From Shinella sp. CPCC 101442 (GTDB lineage: Bacteria; Pseudomonadota; Alphaproteobacteria; Rhizobiales; Rhizobiaceae): a DNA stretch of 64,000 bases. The stretch lies in NCBI RefSeq assembly GCF_024704725.1, contig NZ_JALIQS010000009.1, forward strand, positions 62,001 through 126,000, given 5' to 3'. This document shows positions 19,900 to 29,203 of this stretch, in pieces. Position 1 is the stretch's first letter, and each line of letters opens with the position of its first letter. The notes beneath the pieces were generated by a model. That model searched no databases. It was not told the origin of the DNA and saw nothing but the letters and a program-made list of their open reading frames with translations. The position numbers and the translations under genes are program-made.

Positions 19900-19928
19900 T
19901 TGAAATTTGGAACGATCTAAATTATTGC
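19900..19928 (+). promoter_or_regulatory. Promoter with operator for the DUF993 gene
   Basis: TTGAAA (19900-19905) and TATTGC (19923-19928) are 17 bases apart. TTGGAACGATCTAA (19907-19920), nearly the reverse complement of the operator at 19646-19659, fills the spacer. The geometry mirrors the divergent promoter. Confidence 0.68.
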
Positions 19929-19953
19929 CCTGAGAAACCCTTGGGAGGATTTC

Positions 19954-21120
19954 ATGCCGATCAACCTTTCCCTGCCGCGTGCCGATGGTGGCGTCGAAGC
20001 CTACGCTCTCGTGGGAACGCCTACGGCGCGTCCCGCCGGCGTGCCCGTCTTCAGCCGTATCGCCTATGCCGCGGCCCATGTGGTATCGGACCCGCGTCGC
20101 GATACGCGCCCTTGGGAGGCGCCGGCCGTCGATTGGGATGCCACCATGGCCTTCCGCCATCACCTCTGGTCGCTCGGCTTCCGCATCGCCGAGGCGATGG
20201 ATACGGCGCAGCGCGGCATGGGGCTCGATTGGGCTGGCGCACAGGAGCTGATCCGCCGGTCGCTCGCGGACGCCAGGACGGTGCCGGGTGCCGACCTCGC
20301 CTGCGGCGCCGGCACGGATCACCTGAACCCGGCCGATGCCCGCTCGCTGGACGATGTGATCGCGGCCTATGAGGAGCAGGTCGGTTTCGTCGAAAAGCAT
20401 GGCGGCCGGGCGATCATGATGGCCAGCCGCGCGCTTGCCCGTCTCGCCAAATCGCCGGACGATTACCGCAAGGTCTATGGCCGCATCCTCGGCCAGGCGA
20501 AGGACAAGGTCGTGCTGCACTGGCTCGGCGACATGTTCGATCCACAGCTGAAGGGTTATTGGGGCTCGGACAGTTTCGAGCCGGCGCTCGATGCGGTGCT
20601 GTCGATCATCGACGAAAATCGTGACAAGGTCGAAGGCATCAAGATCTCGCTTCTGGAAAACGCCAAGGAAGTGGCGCTGCGCGATCGCCTGCCGGAAGGC
20701 GTGCTGTGTTTTACCGGTGACGATTTCAACTATGCCGAACTGATCGAGGGCGATGGGCGCAAATACAGCCATGCGCTGCTCGGTATCTTCGATGCGGTGG
20801 CGCCGCAGGCCTCGACGGCGCTGGCTTCGCTGGCCGCCGGCGACGTTGCGACGTTCCGCTCGGTCATCGAACCGACCGTACCGCTGTCGCGCAAGATCTT
20901 CGAGGCGCCGACGCAGTACTACAAGGCAGGCGTTGTCTTCCTTGCCTGGCTGAACGGCCATCAAGATCACTTCACCATGCCGGCCGGCATGCAGTCCGCG
21001 CGCGGCGTGCTGCACTATGCCGACGTCTTCCGCCTCGCCGACCAGGCGAACGTACTCGACAAGCCCGATTTGGCCGCAGAGCGCATGAAAAGCCTGATGA
21101 CCGTGCTCGGGGTTCGTTGA
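19954..21120 (+). CDS. DUF993 family protein, dihydrodipicolinate-synthase-like TIM barrel
   Basis: A 388-residue protein I assign to DUF993 (PF06187). The segment VEGIKISLLENAKE contains Lys230 in the setting of the Schiff-base lysine of the DapA/NanA superfamily (GIK motif), so a class I aldolase or dehydratase chemistry is plausible. PFWEAP-like N-terminal strands and the HLNPADARSLDDVIAAYEEQVGFVEKHGGRAIMMASRAL helix-rich part fit a TIM barrel. GGGAGG precedes the ATG. It is divergent from the LacI/Gfo-Idh operon and shares its operators. The reaction is unknown to me; cleavage of a keto-sugar acid or keto-inositol product is inference. Confidence 0.75.
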   Translation: MPINLSLPRADGGVEAYALVGTPTARPAGVPVFSRIAYAAAHVVSDPRRDTRPWEAPAVDWDATMAFRHHLWSLGFRIAEAMDTAQRGMGLDWAGAQELIRRSLADARTVPGADLACGAGTDHLNPADARSLDDVIAAYEEQVGFVEKHGGRAIMMASRALARLAKSPDDYRKVYGRILGQAKDKVVLHWLGDMFDPQLKGYWGSDSFEPALDAVLSIIDENRDKVEGIKISLLENAKEVALRDRLPEGVLCFTGDDFNYAELIEGDGRKYSHALLGIFDAVAPQASTALASLAAGDVATFRSVIEPTVPLSRKIFEAPTQYYKAGVVFLAWLNGHQDHFTMPAGMQSARGVLHYADVFRLADQANVLDKPDLAAERMKSLMTVLGVR

Positions 21121-21133
21121 GATAGCTGTGGAT

Positions 21134-21153
21134 GACCGGCCCTTTGGCCGGTC
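21134..21153 (+). terminator. Perfect hairpin after the DUF993 gene
   Basis: GACCGGCC (21134-21141), loop CTTT, GGCCGGTC (21146-21153), beginning 13 bases after the stop codon. The T-tract is poor (GTTCCGT), so termination may be weak or Rho-assisted. Confidence 0.5.
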
Positions 21154-21209
21154 GTTCCGTCCATCCGGCGCTAAACTCCGCCTCCTCGAAAGCGTGACGG
21201 GAGCGGACG

Positions 21210-21899
21210 ATGACGGATGTGAAGATCGGCGAAAGCTGGAAGGCGCCGCTCGCGGTGGAATTCTCCAGTCCCTACATGGCCGACCTGAAGACCTTTCTGC
21301 TGGAGCAGAAGCAGGACGGGCGGCGCATCTTCCCCAAGGGGCCTGAATATTTTCGCGCGCTGGACCTGACGCCGCTCGATGAGGTGCGGGTCGTCATTCT
21401 CGGTCAGGATCCCTATCACGGGGAAGGACAGGCGCACGGACTGTGCTTTTCCGTGCAACCCGGCGTGCGCATTCCGCCGTCGCTCGTCAATATCTACAAG
21501 GAATTGCAGGAAGACCTCGGCATTGCGCGGGCGAACCATGGCTTCCTCGAACATTGGGCCAAGCAGGGCGTGCTGCTGCTCAACAGCGTGCTGACGGTGG
21601 AAATGGGCCGCGCCGCCTCGCATCAGGGCAAGGGCTGGGAACGGTTCACGGATGCGGTGATCCGCGCCGTCAACGAGCAGGAAAAACCCGTCGTCTTCAT
21701 CCTCTGGGGCTCCTACGCGCAGAAGAAGGCGGCCTTCGTCGATAGCAAACGCCACCTCGTGCTGCGCTCGCCGCACCCGTCCCCACTCTCCGCGCACAAC
21801 GGATTTTTCGGCACGAAGCCGTTTTCCAAGACGAATGCCTTTCTCGAAAAACACGGCCGCAAGCCGATCGACTGGCAGTTGCCGGGCACGCCGGAATAG
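21210..21899 (+). CDS. ung: Uracil-DNA glycosylase, family 1
   Basis: A 229-residue UNG that removes uracil from DNA at the start of base-excision repair. The water-activating loop [18 protein letters not shown] contains the catalytic Asp, the uracil-binding Asn lies in [10 protein letters not shown], and the Leu-intercalation loop with catalytic His is [13 protein letters not shown]. The length is that of the family. GGGAG lies just before the ATG at 21210. It stands alone after the DUF993 gene and is unrelated to the sugar regulon. Confidence 0.96.
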   Translation: MTDVKIGESWKAPLAVEFSSPYMADLKTFLLEQKQDGRRIFPKGPEYFRALDLTPLDEVRVVILGQDPYHGEGQAHGLCFSVQPGVRIPPSLVNIYKELQEDLGIARANHGFLEHWAKQGVLLLNSVLTVEMGRAASHQGKGWERFTDAVIRAVNEQEKPVVFILWGSYAQKKAAFVDSKRHLVLRSPHPSPLSAHNGFFGTKPFSKTNAFLEKHGRKPIDWQLPGTPE

Positions 21900-21932
21900 A
21901 AATCGGCGGCATGCGGTGATAGATTCTACCGC

Positions 21933-22907
21933 ATGGCTCCCACCGGTTCCGTCATCGACTGGCTGCTCGCTTCGGATCCCGCGATCCGCTGGCAGGTGAT
22001 GCGCGACCTCCTCGATGCGCCGGAAGCGGAATGGCAGGCCGAGCGCGCCAGGGTGGAAACCGAAGGCTGGGGCGCGCGGCTCCTCTCCCATCAGGATCAG
22101 GATGGCCAATGGGCCGGTGGCGCCTTCATGCCGGCCGGCTACACGCAGGAGAACTGGCGCGACCTCGGCCAGGCCTGGACCGCCACCTGCTTTTCCCTGC
22201 AGCAGCTTTACGACTTCGGCCTCGATCCTTCATCGGCACGGGCGCGGCGTACGGTTGATCTCATTGCGAAGAATTCGCGCTGGGACCATGACGGCCAGCC
22301 TTTCTGGGATGGCGAAGTCGAAGAATGCATCAATGCCCGCACGGTGATGGTGGGCGTCTATTTCGGTGTCGAGGTCTCGCCGATCGTCGAGCGGTTGCTG
22401 GGCGAACGGCAGCCGGATGGCGGCTGGAACTGCGAGCGCTGCAACGGCTCGCACCGCTCGTCCTTCCACACGACGATCAATGTGCTGGAAGGACTGCTCG
22501 AATACGAAAAAGCCAAGGGCGCCACGGCGAAAACGCACGCGGCGCGGGCAGCGGGTGAAGCCTATCTGCTGGAACGCGGTCTCTTCCGCCGCCTCGGCAC
22601 CGGCGCGCCGGCCGATGAACGTTATCTGAAATTTCTCAACCCAAACCGCTGGCGTTACGATGTTCTGCGCGGGCTGGCGTATTTTCGCGCGGCGTCGCTG
22701 GCGACGGGTGCTGTGCCCGATCCTCGTCTGCGCGAGGCGATCGGCCATCTGCGCTCCCGGCAGTCGGACGACGGCACCTGGCCGCTCGACTGGACCTTGA
22801 AGGGGCCGGTCTGGTTTGAGATGGAAGTGCCGGGACAGCCCTCGCGCTGGATCACGCTTGGGGCTTTGCGCGTGCTGCGCTGGTGGGATGAAAACGCCGG
22901 CCGGTGA
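21933..22907 (+). CDS. Prenyltransferase/squalene-cyclase-like repeat protein of unknown function
   Basis: A 324-residue soluble protein with at least three QW-type repeats: QDQDGQWAGG near residue 52, RQPDGGWNCERC near 162, and RQSDDGTWPLDW near 274. These mark the alpha/alpha toroid of terpene cyclases and prenyltransferase beta subunits. It is half the size of squalene-hopene cyclase and lacks a DXDD acid motif, so cyclase activity is doubtful. Cys residues around CERCNGSHRSSFHTT and FHTTINVLEGLLEYE might form a metal site. It starts 33 bases after ung; no operon partner clarifies its role. Its stop codon lies within a strong hairpin (22896-22922). Confidence 0.6.
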   Translation: MAPTGSVIDWLLASDPAIRWQVMRDLLDAPEAEWQAERARVETEGWGARLLSHQDQDGQWAGGAFMPAGYTQENWRDLGQAWTATCFSLQQLYDFGLDPSSARARRTVDLIAKNSRWDHDGQPFWDGEVEECINARTVMVGVYFGVEVSPIVERLLGERQPDGGWNCERCNGSHRSSFHTTINVLEGLLEYEKAKGATAKTHAARAAGEAYLLERGLFRRLGTGAPADERYLKFLNPNRWRYDVLRGLAYFRAASLATGAVPDPRLREAIGHLRSRQSDDGTWPLDWTLKGPVWFEMEVPGQPSRWITLGALRVLRWWDENAGR

Positions 22908-22922
22908 CGGGCACCGGCCGGC
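22896..22922. terminator. GC-rich hairpin between convergent genes
   Basis: GCCGGCCGGTG (22896-22906) pairs perfectly with CACCGGCCGGC (22912-22922) around a 5-base loop. It covers the stop codon of the plus-strand gene and ends 9 bases before the nucleoside hydrolase stop. No long T-run follows on either strand, so it may act by blocking read-through or protecting 3' ends. Confidence 0.5.
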
Positions 22923-22931
22923 GGTTCCCGG

Positions 22932-23882
22932 TTAGCGTACCAGCGTCTCGTCGAGCAGCGCCATCACCTTTTCCGCATCGATACCGATGCAGGCATGCTG
23001 GCTCGGCAGGTCGTCCCAGTTGCCGGGCGGGAAGCTGCGGGCGTCCGGCTTCTGGATCGTCTGGCCATCGGCAATGCCGCCGGCGACGACGCGGATCGCG
23101 CCACTGCGCGTCTCGAAGAGTTCGGGGGCGACGAGATAGACGCAGGCGCAGCTGTCATGCACCACCATGCCCTCGTCCTTCACATGCTGGCCGTAGAAAT
23201 CGATGTAGAACTGCGAGATGTCGGAGAGCAATTTCAGGTGCTTGCCGTTCTGCGCCGTGAGGTCGGCCAGCCGCTTGCGCAGCATCACGGTCTTCATCGT
23301 CACGTCGAGACCGACGACGACCACCTTCCACGCTGCCCCCATCACGACGTCGGCCGCCTCCGGGTCGCCGTGGATATTGGCTTCGGCGGCGGGCGTGATG
23401 TTGCCGGGCACGTCGAAGGCGCCACCCATGATGATGACCTGCTTGACGAGACCGGCAATGTCAGGGGCTTCCTTCAGCGCATAGGCGAGGTTCGACATAC
23501 GGCCGACGGCGATCAGCGTCACCTCGCCGGGATTGGCGCGGACCGTCTCGATGATGAAGCGATGCGCCGGGCGCGGGTCGAGCGGCAGGTCGATCGTGTC
23601 CGGCACGTCGATATTGCCGAGCCCGTCATGGCCGTGGATGAACACCGGCCAGTCGACCGGGTTGCGCATGGGATTGTAAGTCTTCCCCTCGCCGCGAGCG
23701 ACAGGGGCGTCGATACCCCATTCGCGCTTCAGGAAGAGCGCATTGCGCGTCGTCGTCTCGATGGAGGCATTACCGAAGACGGTGGTGATGCCGATGAGAT
23801 CGATCTCGGGGTGATTGTGCAGGAACAGCAGCGCCATCGCGTCGTCGACGCCGGGATCCGTATCGAAGATGACCTTATGCAT
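22932..23882 (-). CDS. Nucleoside hydrolase, IunH family
   Basis: A 316-residue enzyme that splits the N-glycosidic bond of nucleosides to base and ribose. The calcium-binding DTDPGVDDAMALL at residues 6-18 is the family signature; EVTLIAVGRMSNLAYAL, QVIIMGGAF and the His-containing MVVHDSCACVYLVAPEL follow. The frame continues upstream but only the ATG at 23882 gives the normal N-terminus MHKVIFDTDPG. It is 41 bases downstream of a DadA-like gene and probably in one transcript with it. Purine or pyrimidine preference cannot be told. Confidence 0.92.
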   Translation of the reverse strand: MHKVIFDTDPGVDDAMALLFLHNHPEIDLIGITTVFGNASIETTTRNALFLKREWGIDAPVARGEGKTYNPMRNPVDWPVFIHGHDGLGNIDVPDTIDLPLDPRPAHRFIIETVRANPGEVTLIAVGRMSNLAYALKEAPDIAGLVKQVIIMGGAFDVPGNITPAAEANIHGDPEAADVVMGAAWKVVVVGLDVTMKTVMLRKRLADLTAQNGKHLKLLSDISQFYIDFYGQHVKDEGMVVHDSCACVYLVAPELFETRSGAIRVVAGGIADGQTIQKPDARSFPPGNWDDLPSQHACIGIDAEKVMALLDETLVR

Positions 23883-23923
23883 GGTGGTGCCTTTCTTGTT
23901 GTTTTTGTGAGGAGATCGCGCGT

Positions 23924-25159
23924 TTACTGGAAGCGGGCGATGGAGAAGGGGGCAAGTGCGCTTTCGCCTTCGCCGGCCAGCAACCGGGCGACATGGCGAC
24001 CGGTCGTCGCCGAGAGTGTCAGGCCGAGATGACCGTGGCCGAAGGCAAAGGCGATGCGCGGATCGCGCGGATGCAAGCTGATGACGGGAATGGAGTCCGG
24101 TGTCGAGGGTCGGCGGCCCATCCATTCCGTCCCGCCGTCCTCCTGAAGGTCCGGCACGTAGCGGCGCATTTTCTTGCGCATGGCGGCGGCGCGTTTGTAG
24201 TTGGCGGGCGCTTCCGGCGAGGCAAGCTCCACCGCACCGCCGATACGCAGCGCGTTTTCGAAGGGTGTCGCGACAAAGCCGTGTTCGGAGAAGAACACCG
24301 GCATTTCCAGCGTGGTCGATGGGTTCATGAAGGTGGTGTTGTAGCCGCGCTCGGTTTCGAGCAGCACCTTCAGGCCGAGATCGGCGACGAAGCGGCGCGA
24401 CCAGATGCCCGAGGTGATCGCCAGCCTGTCGAAGGTGAATTCACGTCCACCTTCGGTGCGCACCAGGACGCCGCTTTCCGCCTGCGCGACCGAGGAGACG
24501 GTGGCATCGACCAGGGCTGCGCGCTCGCGAAGCGCTGCCTGGAGCCGGCGCAGGAAGGTCAGCGGATATTCGAAGGTCTTGTGGCCGTCATTGAAGACCG
24601 CACCGGCAAAGGCGCCCTGCAAAGCCGGTACGCGGCGGCGGGCTTCCTGCACATCCAGCTTCTCGACATTGCAGCCGATCAGCCTGGCATTTTCCGTCTC
24701 ATGCGCAAAAACCTTGTCGCGGGTGGTGGCACTGTCGAAGACCGTCATCGCGCCGGTGTCGCGGATATGGCCTGAAATGCCGGCGAACTGGCCGAGGCGC
24801 AGGTGGTCCGCCTCGGCGGTCTTCATGAGGTAGAGCAGGGCGGCGCGGCTGGCGGCGACCTTGCTCGCGCGGGCCGAGAGCAGCAGCCTGATGAGCCAGG
24901 GCGTCAGTGCGGGCAGGTCCTGCCATCGCAGCGTCAGCGGCCCAAGCGGGTCGAGCAGCCATTTCGGTACGGACAAGAGCATGTCCGGCCGCGCCATCGG
25001 ATCGATCTCCGGCGTAGCGAGAATGCCGGCATTGCCGACGGAGGCTGGCAGGCCACCGGCGTCCCGCTCGAGGATGGTGACGGTGTGGCCCTGTTCGAGC
25101 AAATGCAGCGCTGAGGCGCAGCCGATAAGCCCGCCGCCGACGATACCGATATGCGCCAT
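23924..25159 (-). CDS. FAD-dependent D-amino-acid dehydrogenase-like oxidoreductase (DadA/DAO family)
   Basis: A 411-residue flavoprotein. The N-terminal IGIVGGGLIGCASALHLLEQGHTVTILERD binds FAD, and the C-terminal FAFGHGHLGLTLSATTGRHVARLL closes the FAD-binding site as in DadA. Members oxidise D-amino acids, sarcosine-like imino acids or hydroxyproline. The pairing with a nucleoside hydrolase is odd and gives no clear pathway. Upstream, 25160-25382 is non-coding and separates it from a divergent small secreted protein. Confidence 0.82.
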   Translation of the reverse strand: MAHIGIVGGGLIGCASALHLLEQGHTVTILERDAGGLPASVGNAGILATPEIDPMARPDMLLSVPKWLLDPLGPLTLRWQDLPALTPWLIRLLLSARASKVAASRAALLYLMKTAEADHLRLGQFAGISGHIRDTGAMTVFDSATTRDKVFAHETENARLIGCNVEKLDVQEARRRVPALQGAFAGAVFNDGHKTFEYPLTFLRRLQAALRERAALVDATVSSVAQAESGVLVRTEGGREFTFDRLAITSGIWSRRFVADLGLKVLLETERGYNTTFMNPSTTLEMPVFFSEHGFVATPFENALRIGGAVELASPEAPANYKRAAAMRKKMRRYVPDLQEDGGTEWMGRRPSTPDSIPVISLHPRDPRIAFAFGHGHLGLTLSATTGRHVARLLAGEGESALAPFSIARFQ

Positions 25160-25382
25160 GATGTCCCGTATGCGTTGTATTCTGGTCTTTTTGCCGCCGG
25201 ATGCGATGGGCCGGCGGGCGATTGCGGCGGACGATAGACGGAAAAGGCAAAGCTGTCGACCGCAGCTTCCCTATCCGCATCCGCTGGACATGTGCCTTGG
25301 GAAACAGCCGTCAGGATCAGGATATGCGATCTTTCTTCTCACGGAACGGACAGTCCTGTTCCCCCAAAGAGGAGAGAGACCC

Positions 25383-25676
25383 ATGAAAAAATCGATCGTA
25401 ACAATCCTTGCCATCGCAACGCTCGCATCGTCCTTTGCCGGTGTCGCAGCGGCCCAGAGCCGGGGTGACAATGGCGGCGGTCGTGGCGGCCACGGTGGTC
25501 GCGGCGGCAGTGACGGCCAGGAATACCTGCGTGCCATCAACCAGCGCCCGCGTTATGTGAAGGTCGAGGGCGACGTCTTCTGCATGATCGAGAAGGTCCG
25601 TCGCCATGACGCCTACGGCAATCGCTACTTCGAGCACGTCCGCAAGTGCGACAACCGGATCGTCGACGTCTACTGA
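25383..25676 (+). CDS. Small secreted Gly/Arg-rich protein, unknown function
   Basis: A 97-residue protein with a clear signal peptide (MKKSIVTILAIATLASSFAG.., likely cleaved after VAAA or AAQS). A glycine-rich stretch with Arg, His and Asp (residues about 30-46) follows, then a compact C-terminal part RYVKVEGDVFCMIEKVRRH.. with two cysteines (FCMIEK and RKCDNR) that could form a disulfide in the periplasm. GGAGAGAGA precedes the ATG. The last seven bases overlap the end of the convergent sitD gene. I do not recognise a named family. Confidence 0.72.
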   Translation: MKKSIVTILAIATLASSFAGVAAAQSRGDNGGGRGGHGGRGGSDGQEYLRAINQRPRYVKVEGDVFCMIEKVRRHDAYGNRYFEHVRKCDNRIVDVY

Positions 25677-26551
25677 TCCGACGGTTGCGATGACATCGTC
25701 GCCTGTTGCCCGGCCTCCGTGCCGGGCTTCCGGCTTTCGAGCATCTGCCGCACGAAGGCGATGACAAAGAGGATGGTCATCAGGAGCACGATGGTGGGCG
25801 CCGGTGCGCTGTCGATGATGAAGCTCAGCCAGATGCCGACGAAGGACGCGCCCACGGCGACGCTGACGGCGACGAGAAGCATGCTCGGGAAGCGCCGGGT
25901 GAGGAGGGCCGCAATGGCGCCGGGGGCGACCAGCATGGCGATGGCGAGGATGATGCCGACCGCCTTCAATGCGCCCACGACGACAAGCGAGAGCACCGCC
26001 AGCAGGCCGTAGTGCAGCAGCTTCACCGGCAGGCCGATGGCGGAGGCATGCTGGCGGTCGAAGGCGTGCACCAGCAGGTCCTTGCGGAAGAGGAGGATGA
26101 AGCCGGTCGAGGCGATGGCGATCACGCCGGTTTCGATCAGGTCGAACGCCCCGATACCGAGCATGTCGCCGAAGAGGATATGATCGAGATGGATATCCGG
26201 CTGGATCTTCACATAGAGCACCAGGCCGAGCGCGAACATGCCGGAGAAGACGATTCCGAGGATCGTGTCCTCCTTCACGCGGCTGTTGTCCTTGAGATAG
26301 CCGGCGGCGAGCGCGCAGAACAGGCCGGCGACGAAGGCTCCGGCGGCAAAGGGCAGGCCGACGACATAGGCGATGACCACGCCCGGCAGCACGGCGTGCG
26401 AGACCGCATCGCCCATCAGGGACCAGCCCTTCAGCACGAGATAGCAGGAGAGCAGCGCCATCGGCACCGCGATCATCAGCGTCACCAGAAAGGCATTCTG
26501 CATGAAGGCGAGCTGGAAGGGCAGAAGGGCGAGTTCGAGCGTCTCGTTCAT
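25670..26551 (-). CDS. sitD: Manganese/iron ABC transporter permease SitD
   Basis: A 293-residue ABC-3 family permease with about eight hydrophobic segments (LVLKGWSLMGDAVSHAVLPGVVIAY is the conserved region near the N-terminus). It is the fourth gene of sitABCD and overlaps sitC by four bases. Two distinct ABC-3 permeases following one ATPase is the Sit arrangement; Znu systems have only one. The C-terminus, ending in a Gln/Ser-rich tail, crosses the stop of the small secreted protein gene on the other strand. Confidence 0.88.
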   Translation of the reverse strand: MNETLELALLPFQLAFMQNAFLVTLMIAVPMALLSCYLVLKGWSLMGDAVSHAVLPGVVIAYVVGLPFAAGAFVAGLFCALAAGYLKDNSRVKEDTILGIVFSGMFALGLVLYVKIQPDIHLDHILFGDMLGIGAFDLIETGVIAIASTGFILLFRKDLLVHAFDRQHASAIGLPVKLLHYGLLAVLSLVVVGALKAVGIILAIAMLVAPGAIAALLTRRFPSMLLVAVSVAVGASFVGIWLSFIIDSAPAPTIVLLMTILFVIAFVRQMLESRKPGTEAGQQATMSSQPSDQ

Positions 26552-27420
26552 GGCTGGATGCCTTGCGCGGTTTCAAGCGCCAGCCGGCTGCGGCGGCGGG
26601 CGGCCAGCAGGCCGTGTTTCGGCGCGAAGAGGAAGGCGAGAAGGAAGATCGCCGTCTGCAGCACGACGATGATGCCGCCCGTTGCACCGTCGAGAAAATA
26701 GGAAGCGTAGGCGCCGACGAAGCTCGTGCCGGCGCCAAGGGCTGCGGCGATCACGACGAGGCGCTGGAAACGGTCGGTCAGGAGATAGGCCGTCGCGCCC
26801 GGCGTCACCACCATGGCGACGACGAGGAAGGCGCCGACCGTCTGCATGGCGGCGACCGTGGAGGCGCTGAGCAGCGTGAAGAACAGGATTTTCAGACCCG
26901 TCGGGTTGAGGCCGATGGAGCGGGCATGGCTCTCGTCGAAGAAGGTGACCATCAGGTCCTTCCATTTGAGCAGCAGGATGACCAGCGTCACGACGCCGAT
27001 GATGGCGAGTTGCATCGTATCTTCGGGCGTGATGGCGAGGATATTGCCGAGCACGATGGTCTGGATGTTCACCGGCGTGGGCGAAAGCGAGACCATGAAG
27101 AGGCCGAGGCCGAAGAAGGAGGAGAAGATCATGCCGATGATCGCGTCTTCCTTGAGCCGCGTCTTCCGGTTGAGAAAGAGCATGGCTGCGGCGGCAAGCC
27201 CGCCGGAGAGGAAGGCGCCGGCCGCGAAAGGCAGACCCAGCATATAGGCGCCGGCAACGCCCGGCACGATGGAATGCGAGAGCGCGTCGCCGATCAGCGA
27301 CCAGCCCTTGAGCATGAGATAGGCGGAGAGAAAACCGCAGATGCAGCCGACCAGCGCGCTCACCCACATGGCATTGACCATGTAGCCGTAACCGAAGGGT
27401 TCGAGAAGCGCGTCGATCAC
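26548..27420 (-). CDS. sitC: Manganese/iron ABC transporter permease SitC
   Basis: A 290-residue ABC-3 permease with the conserved [27 protein letters not shown] near residue 40 and eight or so membrane helices. It forms the channel together with SitD. It overlaps the ATPase gene by four bases and sitD by four, so all the genes are translationally coupled. Ending [11 protein letters not shown] is hydrophilic and presumably cytoplasmic. Confidence 0.88.
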   Translation of the reverse strand: MIDALLEPFGYGYMVNAMWVSALVGCICGFLSAYLMLKGWSLIGDALSHSIVPGVAGAYMLGLPFAAGAFLSGGLAAAAMLFLNRKTRLKEDAIIGMIFSSFFGLGLFMVSLSPTPVNIQTIVLGNILAITPEDTMQLAIIGVVTLVILLLKWKDLMVTFFDESHARSIGLNPTGLKILFFTLLSASTVAAMQTVGAFLVVAMVVTPGATAYLLTDRFQRLVVIAAALGAGTSFVGAYASYFLDGATGGIIVVLQTAIFLLAFLFAPKHGLLAARRRSRLALETAQGIQP

Positions 27421-28277
27421 GGCGTCTTCTCCTCGCTATAGATGACGAAGGGGCGCTCGTCGTCGGTGATGACCTTTATGGAGCGCTTGTCCTCGTCGTC
27501 GTGCAGATCGTGTCCGCCGAGGATGAAATGGCGCAGCACCCCGCCGAAGGCGCGTTCCAGATTGGCCTCGGTGAAAGTTTCTGCCGTCGGGCCCGACGCG
27601 ATGACCGTGCCCTTCACGAAGACCGTGCGGTCGCAGAAATCCGGCACGCTGCCGAGATTGTGGGTAGAGACCAGCATGACGCGGCCCTCGTCGCGCAGCT
27701 TTCCGAGCAGTTCGATGATCTGCTCCTCGGTGTTGACGTCGACGCCGGTGAAGGGTTCGTCGAGCAGGATGACCTGACCCTCCTGCGCCAGCGCCCGGGC
27801 GAGGAAGACACGCTTGCGCTGGCCGCCGGAGAGTTCGCCGATCTGGCGCTTGCGGAACGCGGCCATGTTCACCCGCGACAGGGCCTCGTCGACCAGGTCG
27901 TGGTCGCGCTTGGAGGGGATGCGCAGCCAGTTCATGTGGCCGTAGCGGCCCATCATCACCACGTCCTCGACAAGAACGGGAAATGTCCAGTCAACCTCCT
28001 CGGCTTGCGGCACATAGGCGACAAGGTTCTTTTTCAGCGCCTCGCGCACGGATTGGCCGAGGATGGTCACCTTGCCGGCGGCGACCGGAACGAAGCCCAT
28101 GATCGCCTTGAAGAGCGTGGATTTGCCGGCGCCATTGACGCCGACGAGCGCGGTGATCGTGCCCTTCGGCACCGAGAAGCTGGCATTGGTGAGTGCGGTA
28201 TGGCCGTTGCGATAGGTGACGGTGACATCCTCGGCGACGATGCCGTCGACCTTCTTCGTCTTGCTGCCCATCATCAT
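27417..28277 (-). CDS. sitB: Manganese/iron ABC transporter ATPase SitB
   Basis: A 286-residue ATPase. Walker A is GVNGAGKST near residue 43, signature [15 protein letters not shown] and Walker [12 protein letters not shown] follow, with His in [10 protein letters not shown]-terminal extension of about 35 residues holds [11 protein letters not shown], rich in His and Asp. Three ATG codons in a row start the gene; the first (28277) overlaps the sitA stop as ATGA. It powers the SitCD channel. Confidence 0.9.
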   Translation of the reverse strand: MMMGSKTKKVDGIVAEDVTVTYRNGHTALTNASFSVPKGTITALVGVNGAGKSTLFKAIMGFVPVAAGKVTILGQSVREALKKNLVAYVPQAEEVDWTFPVLVEDVVMMGRYGHMNWLRIPSKRDHDLVDEALSRVNMAAFRKRQIGELSGGQRKRVFLARALAQEGQVILLDEPFTGVDVNTEEQIIELLGKLRDEGRVMLVSTHNLGSVPDFCDRTVFVKGTVIASGPTAETFTEANLERAFGGVLRHFILGGHDLHDDEDKRSIKVITDDERPFVIYSEEKTP

Positions 28278-29164
28278 TGCGACAGGCCTTTCACGATGGT
28301 CTCGGAGGTCACGCGCAGGAGGTCGAGATAGGTCGGCACGGGGCCATCCGCCTCGCTCAGCGAGTCGACATAGAGCACGCCGCCATAGGTGGCACCCGTC
28401 TCGGCGGCGACCTGCTTGGCGGGGTCCGCCGAAACGGTGCTTTCGGAGAAGACGACATGGATATTGTGCTCGCGCACCGCGTCGATCACCGCCTTGACCT
28501 GTTTGGGCGTGCCCTGCTGGTCGGCATTGATCGGCCAGAGGAAGAGCTCCTTCAGGCCGAAATCGCGGGTGAGATAGGAAAAGGCGCCTTCACTGGTGAC
28601 GAGCCAGCGCTTTTCCGCCGGCAGCGCGCCGATCTTCGCCTTCATCTCCTCGCCGAGCGCCTGGATCTTCGCGCTATAGGCCTTGGCATTGGCGTCATAG
28701 ATTGCGGCGTTTGCCGGGTCGAGCGCGACCAGTGCCTTGCGGATATTCTCGACATAGACGAGTGCATTGTCCGGCGACATCCAGGCATGCGGGTTCGGTT
28801 TACCCTGATAGGGTCCCTCGACGATGCTCATCGGTTCGATACCGTCCGAGATCGTGACGTTAGGCACGTCGCCGAGATTTCCGAGGAACTTCTGGAACCA
28901 GAGTTCGAGGTTGAGGCCGTTCCACAGCACCAGCTTGGCGTCCTGCGCTTTCAGGATATCGCGTGGCGTCGGCTGGTAGTTGTGGATTTCCGCGCCCGGC
29001 TTGGTGATCGATTCCACGACGACCGCGTCACCCGCCACATTCGCCGCGATGTCGGCGATGATGGTGAAGGTGGTTACGATCTTGGGTTTTTCCTGGGCGA
29101 AGGCGGGTACGGCAATGACAAGCGGCAGGCTTAGGATGAGGGCATGAAACGAACGGCGGAGCAT
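28274..29164 (-). CDS. sitA: Manganese/iron-binding periplasmic protein SitA
   Basis: A 296-residue cluster A-I binding protein. The signal peptide [20 protein letters not shown] is cleaved near AFA-QEK. The four metal ligands fit the Mn/Fe type: His in [11 protein letters not shown], His in [11 protein letters not shown], Glu in [15 protein letters not shown] and Asp in [12 protein letters not shown]. Zinc proteins (ZnuA) have a His in place of this Glu and usually a His-rich loop, both absent. The ATG at 29164 has AGGAGA upstream; the longer frame would cross the promoter and Mur box. Confidence 0.92.
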   Translation of the reverse strand: MLRRSFHALILSLPLVIAVPAFAQEKPKIVTTFTIIADIAANVAGDAVVVESITKPGAEIHNYQPTPRDILKAQDAKLVLWNGLNLELWFQKFLGNLGDVPNVTISDGIEPMSIVEGPYQGKPNPHAWMSPDNALVYVENIRKALVALDPANAAIYDANAKAYSAKIQALGEEMKAKIGALPAEKRWLVTSEGAFSYLTRDFGLKELFLWPINADQQGTPKQVKAVIDAVREHNIHVVFSESTVSADPAKQVAAETGATYGGVLYVDSLSEADGPVPTYLDLLRVTSETIVKGLSQ

Positions 29165-29183
29165 CGGCTCTCCTGATCTGCTT

Positions 29184-29200
29184 TTGCGAATGAGTTGCAA
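29184..29200 (-). promoter_or_regulatory. Mur/Fur-type box 1 at the sitABCD start site
   Basis: TTGCGAATGAGTTGCAA lies immediately downstream of the -10 element, so over the transcription start. It is the near-exact inverse of the box at 29237-29253 (one mismatch in 17). Rhizobial Mur is known to repress sitABCD with manganese. Confidence 0.72.
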
Positions 29201-29203
29201 TAA

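Noticed and set aside
25670-29164. The metal transporter as a zinc ZnuABC system.
   Set aside because: Two permeases are encoded, no His-rich loop exists, and the third metal ligand of the binding protein is Glu rather than His.
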